A DNA stretch of 64,000 nucleotides, from contig NZ_JABWCV010000005.1 of assembly GCF_013371085.1 (NCBI RefSeq), positions 186,001 through 250,000 on the forward strand. Direction: 5' to 3'. Shown one piece after another: positions 30,343 through 36,546 of the stretch. This stretch comes from Vreelandella maris. GTDB taxonomy: Bacteria > Pseudomonadota > Gammaproteobacteria > Pseudomonadales > Halomonadaceae. The notes under the pieces were generated by a model, which was not told the origin of the DNA, ran no database searches, and was given only the letters and a program-made list of their open reading frames with translations. Every line of letters begins with the position of its first letter. Position 1 is the first letter of the stretch. The translations under genes were made by a program, and so were the position numbers.

Positions 30343-30419
30343 GTCCCTGTAGCTCAGTAGGATAGAGCAGCCGCCTCCTAAGCGGCAGGTCGCAGGTTCG
30401 ACTCCTGCCAGGGACGCCA
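30343..30419 (+). tRNA. tRNA-Arg (anticodon CCT)
   Basis: 77 nt including an encoded CCA. The acceptor stem GTCCCTG/CAGGGAC, D arm GCTC-AGTAGGAT-AGAGC, anticodon arm GCCGC-CTCCTAA-GCGGC and T arm GCAGG-TTCGACT-CCTGC all pair correctly. The loop reads CCT at the anticodon positions, decoding AGG. Its 3' end is the integration site of the element to its right; the gene is kept intact. Confidence 0.97.
30403..30419 (+). repeat. attL core (17-bp direct repeat)
   Basis: TCCTGCCAGGGACGCCA, the T-arm and acceptor 3' end of tRNA-Arg, recurs exactly at 53204-53220. Upstream of the core the two copies share only scattered bases (AGGTT); downstream they diverge at once. Confidence 0.92.
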
Positions 30420-30591
30420 TATCACTTCTTCTAGTCTCCCCACTTAACCCCATAAAACCAGCAACCATGCCGTGTTAAGCTTTTTTCTTGCCCATAGCCA
30501 CTCCACGTTAACCCCTCTTACACCATGCTTTTATGTATGCGAGGGTGTATGCTGCTAGGTAATAACTTTCTTCGCATACATCGAGGCGGAC

Positions 30592-31827
30592 ATGAAACGT
30601 TCCGATATACGCAGCAAACCGATGGCCGAAAGGGTGGTAGCTGCACTGGAGCCTGAAGATAAGGCGTACCGTGTTAGTGATGGCGCTGGCCTGTATCTGT
30701 ATGTCAGAGCGGATGCAACTAAAAGCTGGGAACTGCGCTATCGCAAGCCTGATGGTAAGTACAGTTGGCTGGGGCTGGGTAGCTATCCCGACGTTAAGCC
30801 CAAAGAAGCCCGTCAGCGCGCTACTGATACTAAGGAGCTAATAGCCAAGGGAACTACGCCGCGCCAGCATAAGAAGGCTCAGGAGCAGCAAGCTCAAACT
30901 GCCAGCCGTGAAACAGTGGCTGCACTTATGGATGAGTGGCACGGCATGAAGGCCAAGAGCGTTGATGCAAACTCTTTGCGCAAGGTGTGGCTCTCTATAC
31001 AACGCCACTTGATTCCTGCCATGGGGCATGAGCCCATCTCTCGCATACAGCCCGCATACATTCTTGAGTTCTTCCGCAAGTTGGAAGCGTTGGGGATTCA
31101 CGCTACTAGTGCCAAAATCAGGCGCGCTCTAGCCGAGGCGTTTGATATGGCGGCTTTTGCTGGGCGGGTATCTTCCAACCCTGTACGAGGTGTTGAACGT
31201 TTCATCGAATCAGGGAAGGGGAGTAACTACGCTCACGTCACGCAGCAAGAAGTGCCTGCACTCATGCGTGCTATTGACCAGTATCCACGCAGCCCCCAAG
31301 TCAGAGTTGTTATGCTCCTGCTGGCGCTGAATGGCTGTCGGCCTGGAGAGTTGCGACAAGCAGCATGGTCAGAGTTTGATCTTGAAAACGGGCTATGGGA
31401 TCTGCCAGCAGAGCGGACTAAGAAGCGGCGAGCTATTTTAATGCCTCTAGCTCCTCAAAGCGTGGCATTACTCAGAGATCAGTATCAGCGTAGTGGTTCA
31501 TTCAGTCTGGTCTTCCCCAATCGCAACGATCCACGTAAACCCATGAGCAATATGGCCGTGAGTAAGGCGCTGGAGCATATCGGTTATGCCGGTCGCCAAA
31601 CCGGGCATGGTTTTCGCCATATTCTTTCCACTGCATTGAATGAACGTGGCTATAACGCTGATCACATAGAGGCGCAGTTAGCTCATGTAACAGGCAATAT
31701 TCGTAGCACCTATAACAAGGCCCTATATTTGGAACCGCGGCGAGCCATGGTGCAAACGTGGGCAGATGAAATATATGGGATGATTGGTGCTGCAAATAAC
31801 ATTCTTTCAATTCAGAAGGAGGCGTAA
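30592..31827 (+). CDS. int: Tyrosine integrase (P4-type, DUF4102 N-terminus)
   Basis: 411 residues. The N-terminal DUF4102 arm-binding domain (about 20-95: GLYLYVRADATKSWELRYRK) precedes the SAM-like core-binding domain and the catalytic domain. Catalytic residues visible: Arg250 in NGCRPGELR, His339 and Arg342 in HGFRH, a later His in LAHVTGN and the nucleophile Tyr374 in RSTYNKA. It is oriented away from the tRNA, 172 nt after its end, the standard arrangement for tRNA-targeting integrases. It should catalyse recombination at the 17-bp core. Confidence 0.95.
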   Translation: MKRSDIRSKPMAERVVAALEPEDKAYRVSDGAGLYLYVRADATKSWELRYRKPDGKYSWLGLGSYPDVKPKEARQRATDTKELIAKGTTPRQHKKAQEQQAQTASRETVAALMDEWHGMKAKSVDANSLRKVWLSIQRHLIPAMGHEPISRIQPAYILEFFRKLEALGIHATSAKIRRALAEAFDMAAFAGRVSSNPVRGVERFIESGKGSNYAHVTQQEVPALMRAIDQYPRSPQVRVVMLLLALNGCRPGELRQAAWSEFDLENGLWDLPAERTKKRRAILMPLAPQSVALLRDQYQRSGSFSLVFPNRNDPRKPMSNMAVSKALEHIGYAGRQTGHGFRHILSTALNERGYNADHIEAQLAHVTGNIRSTYNKALYLEPRRAMVQTWADEIYGMIGAANNILSIQKEA

Positions 31828-31832
31828 TTAAT

Positions 31833-32930
31833 ATGGATGACAACCTTACTGCTATTACCAATGATTTGAATTCTGTGATTGATAGATTAACAGAATATAT
31901 GAATAGCGATGAAACAACATCTCAAGTTGGCCATCCCCGAGAGTGCTTTGTAGAAGATGCGGCAAGAGTTATATTGATGTATGCCGAGTCGAAAACATCC
32001 CACGATGCTTCTGAGTTATTTGAATGTATTGAAGCAGCTCATAGTATGAGAATTGATATGTTAACCCTTTACTCGGGCCAATACCCAGATGGCTCAAGGC
32101 TTTGCGAGAGATTGCCCGAGGGTGCCTCTCCTTCTTTAATTGGGTTAATGAGTGCATTAAGAGCAATTTATGACTGGGGAGAGGGGATGTATTGGCCTTT
32201 AGAAAGGGCTCATATGCAAGTTTTGTATAAAGTGATTTCTGCTTGGTCTGATAAAGAAGGTCAATTTATTGGTGAAAATGAAGGGCTTCAACTAACACCT
32301 AAACGGAATATAGATAGAAAAATAACTGATCGTACTAAGGCTGCATGGGATGCTGTAAATCTTCATCTGGCTGATCCTAAAAAATATCCTGTTGACGAAA
32401 ATTTGTTCGAAATTTCCGGTAAGCCGTATGGGATGTCTTCATCAGTAGTAAAAAGATTTTATTATTCGAAAGAGTTTAAAGAGTGTCGTGAAATATATTC
32501 TAAAGTTAGCGGCCATATGCTCCTTGATGAAAGTGAAGCTGAAAGAATTTTAAAGAATGCTTTTGATGACTTGAATCTTTCACAAGATTCTTTTGAAAAT
32601 ATTGATTCTAAGGTTTTAAATAACCTTGGTCTATTAGAGTATGCGGCTGATATTAAAGAGGAAATGGTCGCTATAGCTTCTGACCCTATCTTGGATGATG
32701 AGAGAAGAAAAAAGAAGCTATCAGAACTTTTTGATAGGCATGGTGTGTCTTTAGATGAGTTCATGAATGAAACAAGCAAGGCTTTAGGTGAGCTCGGTTT
32801 AACTTTAGATGAAATAAGGCAGCCTTTCGTTGAGCAATTAAGTATTACACCTGAGGATTTTGAAAAATCCTTGCGAGAACTTTATGACTCTGATCCAGAA
32901 TTTCGGGAGATTTTGAAAAGACAATCTTAA
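31833..32930 (+). CDS. Unrecognised 365-residue protein directly behind the integrase
   Basis: Starts 5 nt after the integrase stop with GGAGG upstream, so it is probably on the integrase transcript. Base composition is clearly more AT-rich than neighbours. It is predicted soluble and mostly helical and acidic; a charged helical C-terminal third (DDERRKKKLSELFDRHGVSLDEF, FEKSLRELYDSDPEF) contains repeated DLNLSQDSF-, GVSLDEF- and SITPEDF-like helix caps. I see no catalytic motif I can name. Integrase-adjacent cargo in P4-like elements is often an anti-phage gene; here that is only a positional guess. Confidence 0.75.
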   Translation: MDDNLTAITNDLNSVIDRLTEYMNSDETTSQVGHPRECFVEDAARVILMYAESKTSHDASELFECIEAAHSMRIDMLTLYSGQYPDGSRLCERLPEGASPSLIGLMSALRAIYDWGEGMYWPLERAHMQVLYKVISAWSDKEGQFIGENEGLQLTPKRNIDRKITDRTKAAWDAVNLHLADPKKYPVDENLFEISGKPYGMSSSVVKRFYYSKEFKECREIYSKVSGHMLLDESEAERILKNAFDDLNLSQDSFENIDSKVLNNLGLLEYAADIKEEMVAIASDPILDDERRKKKLSELFDRHGVSLDEFMNETSKALGELGLTLDEIRQPFVEQLSITPEDFEKSLRELYDSDPEFREILKRQS

Positions 32931-32931
32931 A

Positions 32932-32962
32932 AATTGTCAAAAAACGACGAAAATTGACAATT
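32932..32962. promoter_or_regulatory. Inverted repeat upstream of the AlpA-like genes
   Basis: AATTGTCAA (32932-32940) and TTGACAATT (32954-32962) form a perfect 9-bp inverted repeat with a 13-nt spacer, between the cargo gene and the first AlpA-like gene. It could be an operator for that regulator or for the whole early operon. Loop length and lack of a T tract argue against a terminator. Confidence 0.4.
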
Positions 32963-33010
32963 ACTTCTATAAGACCTCCTTTCACCATTAGCCATGTCCC
33001 ATAAGCAACC

Positions 33011-33232
33011 ATGAGTGCTAATGATATGGCTATTCTTCTCAAACGTCCTGAAGTACGCAAACGTACCACGCTAAGCGATAGCTCGCTTTATCGACTGATT
33101 GAAAACGGTGAATTCCCTCGCCCAATTCAGCTTAACCCAAATGGTCGCGCCGTAGCGTGGTTAGAAAATGAGGTTGAAACTTGGATTGAGCAGCGCATTG
33201 AGGCTAGCCGCCTGCAAGAAGGAGTTGCCTGA
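33011..33232 (+). CDS. AlpA-family DNA-binding protein
   Basis: 73-residue helix-turn-helix protein of the AlpA/P4-Vis sort: TTLSDSSLYRLIENGEFPRPIQLNPNGRAVAWLENEVETWIEQRI is the typical MerR-like HTH plus wing. Such proteins regulate satellite promoters and act as excision factors. It is the first gene of the early operon and its stop overlaps the next start (TGATG). Confidence 0.9.
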   Translation: MSANDMAILLKRPEVRKRTTLSDSSLYRLIENGEFPRPIQLNPNGRAVAWLENEVETWIEQRIEASRLQEGVA

Positions 33233-33501
33233 TGCAAACTAATCGCGAAAAAGCCAAAGGCAAAATCCCGCTCGACAACTTTGACCCTCAGTTTGTTCAG
33301 ATAGATAAGCGGCAGGCATGCGCCATCCTGGGGATGCCTTCCACTTCTTTTGATCGTGCCCGTAAAGAGGACGCTCGTTTTCCCAAGCCTATTCAACAAG
33401 GCACCAGCAAGAACGCGCCGCTAAGGTTTGTTTTGGCTGAAATCTACGAGTATTCCGCGCGTCTTATTGCTGATTACCGCAATGATGGGGAGGTGGCTTA
33501 A
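33232..33501 (+). CDS. Second AlpA-like HTH protein
   Basis: 89 residues: QIDKRQACAILGMPSTSFDRARKEDARFPKPIQQGTSKNAPLRFVLAEIYEYSARLIADYR, again a MerR/AlpA-type helix-turn-helix (SSxxR, then FPKPI, then a wing) with extra residues at both ends. Overlaps the previous gene by one base and abuts the KilA-N gene, so it is part of the same operon. Probably a regulator or excision factor; no experiment-based name. Confidence 0.75.
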   Translation: MQTNREKAKGKIPLDNFDPQFVQIDKRQACAILGMPSTSFDRARKEDARFPKPIQQGTSKNAPLRFVLAEIYEYSARLIADYRNDGEVA

Positions 33502-34161
33502 ATGTCTGCTACCAATGTCCTCCCTCTGCAGTACGAAGGTCAAGCTTATAGCTTTAACTCTGCTGGCTGGATCAATGCTACTGAGGCAGCAAAACGCTTT
33601 GGTAAAGAGCCTGCGCAGTGGCTACGGCTACCCGAGACTAAGGCTTACTTGCTTGGTCTTGAGCGTAGATATGGGAAAATCACATATGTAAAAACAAGTC
33701 GTGCACGAATGGATCGTGGCGGTGGTACTTGGTTGCATCCGAAGCTAGCCGTACCGTTCGCCCGTTGGCTATCAATTGACTTTGAAATCTGGTGTGACGA
33801 GCAGATTGATCGATTAATTCATGGCGGCGCTGAAGACTGGAAGCAGCTACGCGACTCAGCCGCTATCGGATACCGCGGCATGTGCGATGCTCTTCAGCTC
33901 ACCCGCGAAGCCCAAGGTAAGCCAGCCGCCCGCCATCACTTCATCAATGAAGCTCGGTTGATCAACATCGCTGTCTTTGGCCAAGCCAAGGGCGTAGATC
34001 GTGACAGCCTAAGCCCTGCCGAGCTTCGCCTGCTGGCGCTTATCGAGCAGCGCGACACCTTCCTATTAGGACGCGGCCTAAATTATCAGCAGCGCAAGCA
34101 AGAGCTGACACGCTACGCACAGGAGCAGCTACTACCCAAGCTGCAAGGCGGTGCTGCGTGA
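33502..34161 (+). CDS. KilA-N domain protein
   Basis: 219 residues. Residues about 8-110 match the KilA-N DNA-binding domain of large DNA viruses and phages: FNSAGWINATEAAKRFGKEPAQWLRLPETKAYLLGL, then GGGTWLHPKLAVPFARWLSIDFEIWCDEQIDRLI. The C-terminal half (about 130-215) resembles phage Rha/antirepressor partners, with AAIGYRGMCDALQLTREAQGKPAARHHFINEARLINIAVFG. Probable role: antirepressor or transcription regulator in the lysis/immunity switch. GTGA overlap with the next gene. Confidence 0.88.
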   Translation: MSATNVLPLQYEGQAYSFNSAGWINATEAAKRFGKEPAQWLRLPETKAYLLGLERRYGKITYVKTSRARMDRGGGTWLHPKLAVPFARWLSIDFEIWCDEQIDRLIHGGAEDWKQLRDSAAIGYRGMCDALQLTREAQGKPAARHHFINEARLINIAVFGQAKGVDRDSLSPAELRLLALIEQRDTFLLGRGLNYQQRKQELTRYAQEQLLPKLQGGAA

Positions 34162-34418
34162 CTATCAATGCTACTGACTCCGCTAGCCAACGCGTACGCA
34201 TTCTGGCCCGTTTAAAGCGTGGTCCGGTTACCACCCTTGAGCTAATACTAGACGAGAACATCCTTCGCCCCGGCGCCCGTATCTGTGAGCTGCGTGAGAA
34301 AGGCCACGATATACGAACCCACCTCCAGGATGTGATTGACCCATGGGGCCGCAAGCATAGTCGTGTAGCGCTCTACTACCTGCCTACTGGTGCCAATAGT
34401 ACTAAGGGTGGTGTTTGA
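34158..34418 (+). CDS. Winged-helix protein (phage regulatory HTH)
   Basis: 86 residues from a GTG that overlaps the previous stop. RVRILARLKRGPVTTLELILDENILRPGARICELREKGHDI is a small winged helix like those in many prophage regulatory operons, followed by a basic RKHSRVALYYL strand. It sits just before the C4-type RNA, so it could act on that region. Function not determined. Confidence 0.7.
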   Translation: MTINATDSASQRVRILARLKRGPVTTLELILDENILRPGARICELREKGHDIRTHLQDVIDPWGRKHSRVALYYLPTGANSTKGGV

Positions 34419-34480
34419 TGTTGACCATTCTAATGCCTAACCGCTATGCTGATCTTGCTGGCGCAAAATCGTCAGCCAGG

Positions 34481-34489
34481 TTTGGCGAC
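34481..34489 (+). repeat. seqA-like copy of TTTGGCGAC
   Basis: TTTGGCGAC occurs here and again at 34650-34658, on either side of the C4-type RNA. Its TTGGCGA part is complementary to TCGCCAA (34617-34623) inside that RNA. This is the layout of seqA and seqC flanking seqB in phage P4. Confidence 0.65.
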
Positions 34490-34511
34490 CTGTATTATAC
34501 GCGGCGCACAG

Positions 34512-34543
34512 GCGCCCTCCGATACCGAATAGGCGCTTTTTTT
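34512..34543 (+). terminator. Leader terminator between seqA and the C4-type RNA
   Basis: GCGCC (34512-34516) pairs with GGCGC (34532-34536), followed by seven T (34537-34543). In P4, pairing of the CI RNA with leader sequences promotes premature termination; a terminator here fits that scheme. Confidence 0.6.
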
Positions 34544-34563
34544 GCGTCCATACGGTATGTTAT

Positions 34564-34640
34564 GGACGGGCTGTGTGGGGAGACCTTCGTGTCTGCCGGT
34601 TTCCGTGTATGCCGGTTCGCCAACCCTGCTCAGTCCGTCC
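34564..34640 (+). ncRNA. C4 antisense RNA (P1/P7 C4, P4 CI type immunity RNA)
   Basis: A closing stem GGACGG (34564-34569)/CCGTCC (34635-34640) encloses an AGAC-CTTCG-T-GTCT hairpin (about 34581-34594) and the GCCGGTTTCCGTGTATGCCGGTTCGCCAACCC-like consensus (from 34594), which I know from C4 RNAs of P1/P7 and many P4-like prophages. C4 RNAs block translation or cause early termination of a downstream killer/antirepressor gene by pairing with flanking sequences. The pairing partners TTTGGCGAC are present on both sides. Sequence recognised from memory; a covariance-model search is the decisive test. Confidence 0.8.
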
Positions 34641-34649
34641 TCCAATCTG

Positions 34650-34658
34650 TTTGGCGAC
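34650..34658 (+). repeat. seqC-like copy of TTTGGCGAC
   Basis: Second copy of the 9-mer, 10 nt after the C4-type RNA and 42 nt before the start of the small downstream reading frame, so pairing could hide that gene's leader. Confidence 0.65.
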
Positions 34659-34699
34659 AGTGGTTGACGGCTCCATCTTCAATACGCGGAGTCAGACCC

Positions 34700-34885
34700 A
34701 TGGCTAAGTCACGCCTATTCCTTACCCTAATCCCTTCTAAACGTGCTGCTGCCCATCGAGCAATGGCTAAAGCTGCCTTGTTTGCTAATGCCAGCGCCAG
34801 CGCCCGTCTTAAGCGTTACAACCACCATATTGAGAAAGCTTGCCGCCTGGAAGCCGCTGTTGTTGGCCAGGAGGTGCGGTCATGA
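34700..34885 (+). CDS. Small Icd-like protein under C4 RNA control
   Basis: 61 residues (MAKSRLFLTLIPSKRAAAHRAMAKAALFANASASARLKRYNHHIEKACRLE), basic and helical. Small proteins of this kind follow C4 RNAs in prophages and are often annotated as Icd-like host cell-division inhibitors. An in-frame upstream start at 34415 exists, but that extension would be the translated C4 leader, so I prefer 34700. The stop overlaps the next start (ATGA). Confidence 0.6.
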   Translation: MAKSRLFLTLIPSKRAAAHRAMAKAALFANASASARLKRYNHHIEKACRLEAAVVGQEVRS

Positions 34886-35136
34886 GCTCCCTTCGCATAA
34901 ACGACCACTACGACAACTTACAGCTTACCTGTGAGCACCTGGAGCATTTGGAAGCTCTTTCCTTTGCTATCTCCACACTCCTCGAAGGCAGTACAGATGG
35001 CTCACGAACCGGTCATCCAGATCATGCCAGAAGTCTGGCCAGACTAGCCGGAGCTGTAGCGATGAACGCTAGGTTGGATTTTGAGGATCAAGCTGAGGTG
35101 CTGGACGCCCAGCTTAGCCAGGAGGGCGTGCAATGA
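34882..35136 (+). CDS. Small acidic phage-type protein, function unknown
   Basis: 84 residues, helical, acidic: LQLTCEHLEHLEALSFAISTLLEGS, then HARSLARLAGAVAMNARLDFEDQAEVLDAQL. Resembles small unnamed proteins between the immunity region and primase of prophages. ATGA overlap with the gene before and GCATGA-type overlap with the next; clearly part of the operon. Confidence 0.65.
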   Translation: MSSLRINDHYDNLQLTCEHLEHLEALSFAISTLLEGSTDGSRTGHPDHARSLARLAGAVAMNARLDFEDQAEVLDAQLSQEGVQ

Positions 35137-35399
35137 GCATGGAGCATTTCAAACTATCTCCTGAGGCTCCCCACGGCGTTCTGATTGACGACATTGATGC
35201 AGCGCTCGAAAAGGCCAAAGACGCCGTGAAGATGGTAGAGATCGCTCTCTGCGAAGCCGCCAATGGGGAAGGAACAGACTTCAATCCAGGCATATTGGCT
35301 GGTGTTTTGTGGAACGTTGAGACTCAGCTTCATATTGTCACCGAGCTAGCTAAGCACGCCTACAAAACCTCTGAGGCGAAAGGGGGTAAGCAGCCATGA
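35133..35399 (+). CDS. Small helical protein, function unknown
   Basis: 88 residues: DDIDAALEKAKDAVKMVEIALCEAANGEGTDFNPGILAGVLWNVETQLHIV. A single four-helix-like acidic domain with no motif I recognise. Start overlaps the previous stop and the stop overlaps the next start by 4 nt each, so it is translated as part of the replication operon. Confidence 0.65.
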   Translation: MSMEHFKLSPEAPHGVLIDDIDAALEKAKDAVKMVEIALCEAANGEGTDFNPGILAGVLWNVETQLHIVTELAKHAYKTSEAKGGKQP

Positions 35400-35623
35400 C
35401 TCCTACCGATCAAAACTACCTTGCTCGCGCTGCGTTAAGCGGTGATGCGCGGCACATGACCCGGTGCGCAACCATTCTTGATGGCGTGGCCGAGCTTCTA
35501 ATAGATCCGACCATCGACGGCATACGCCGCGAAGCGCTAATTGAAACCTTGCGCCTAACCGCTGAAGTATTGGATGAACGCGCCGCTTGGTTGAGTGAGG
35601 AGGGGCTATGTACAACACAATAA
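35396..35623 (+). CDS. Small helical protein, function unknown
   Basis: 75 residues, Arg/Leu-rich and helical (LARAALSGDARHMTRCATILDGVAELLID, then RREALIETLRLTAEVLDERAAWL). The 3' end overlaps the primase gene by 16 nt. No recognisable family; kept because of overlaps on both sides. Confidence 0.6.
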   Translation: MTPTDQNYLARAALSGDARHMTRCATILDGVAELLIDPTIDGIRREALIETLRLTAEVLDERAAWLSEEGLCTTQ

Positions 35624-36546
35624 AAACGCCCAACCGAAGCCAGGCGGAGTACGAAAGCATTATCGAGATGCCGAGCCACTTTAGCATAGAGGCGGCCGCC
35701 GAGCAGGCTGCACGCGAGTTGTATGGCGCCTCCCGCTACACCGGCAAAGGACAATGGCGGCGATTCACACCAGAAGGCGCCAGCAGTCAGAGTGGTTATA
35801 TTGGCCTGTTGGGCGATTCTACGGCTGTAGTCGGTGATTGGCGCGAGACTCAGCGCCTTGTTGTGCTAGTCGATAGTGACGATGATGACATTACTCGCTC
35901 AGAGAAGCGCCAACAGGCGCGCATGGAGGCTCAGCGCCAGCGTGACAAATGGGAAGCTGAGCGCCTTGCCAAACAGGCCGAGACAGCTAGACAGGCCCAC
36001 CAATGGTGGGCGTCCGCCAAACCTGCCGATCCTTTGCACCCATATCTAGTTAAAAAGCAGCTTCGACCCTATGGGTTGCGCCAGCGCGGGAACGCTCTGC
36101 TGGTCCCACTGTTTGTGGACGGTGAACTGATTAACCTTGAGCGCATCTTTCCGGATGGAGCTAAGCGCCCACTGCCGGGTGGCCGTGTGAAGGGTGCCGC
36201 TAGTCTGGTTGGGCGTATTGCTGGCGCAGAAAGGGTACTAGTGGCTGAAGGCTGGGCAACGGGTGCTGCGCTCTATGCGTCTACTGGCTGCCCTGTAGTG
36301 ATTGCGCGTAATGCCGCCAACCTAGAGCCGGTTGCTCGACGCTTGCGCCAGCGATTACCCGAAGACGTGACGCTCACGATAGCAGCGGATGATGATCGTT
36401 TCACCGAGGGTAATCCCGGCATGAACAAAGCGCGTATAGCCTCGCTGGCTATCGGGGGCAAACTGCTCACGCCTACCTTTTGCGGCCGCTGCGAGTTATG
36501 CACCGACTTTGCCGACGTGGCCCTATGCCGCAAGGGGGCCGCATGA
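35608..36546 (+). CDS. Toprim-domain primase (P4 alpha N-terminal half-like)
   Basis: 312 residues. A small N-terminal domain is followed by a linker and a Toprim region: LVPLFVDGELINLERIFPDGAKRPLPGGRVKGAASLVGRI, then the catalytic Glu in RVLVAEGWATGAALYASTG and the acidic cluster TLTIAADDDRFTEGNPGMNKARIAS. Near the C-terminus a CGRCELCTDFADVALC cluster has four Cys that could bind zinc. It should prime element DNA replication. In P4 primase and helicase are one alpha protein; here they are two genes overlapping by ATGA. Confidence 0.88.
   Translation: MYNTIKTPNRSQAEYESIIEMPSHFSIEAAAEQAARELYGASRYTGKGQWRRFTPEGASSQSGYIGLLGDSTAVVGDWRETQRLVVLVDSDDDDITRSEKRQQARMEAQRQRDKWEAERLAKQAETARQAHQWWASAKPADPLHPYLVKKQLRPYGLRQRGNALLVPLFVDGELINLERIFPDGAKRPLPGGRVKGAASLVGRIAGAERVLVAEGWATGAALYASTGCPVVIARNAANLEPVARRLRQRLPEDVTLTIAADDDRFTEGNPGMNKARIASLAIGGKLLTPTFCGRCELCTDFADVALCRKGAA

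Noticed and set aside
32954..32973. Sigma-70 promoter (TTGACA with TATAAG)
   Set aside because: The spacer is only 8 nt; the TTGACA is better explained as one arm of the inverted repeat 32932-32962.
34415..34699. Extending the small Icd-like gene upstream to an ATG at 34415
   Set aside because: The extension would be translated from the C4-type RNA and its leader terminator; the conserved-looking protein part starts at 34700.
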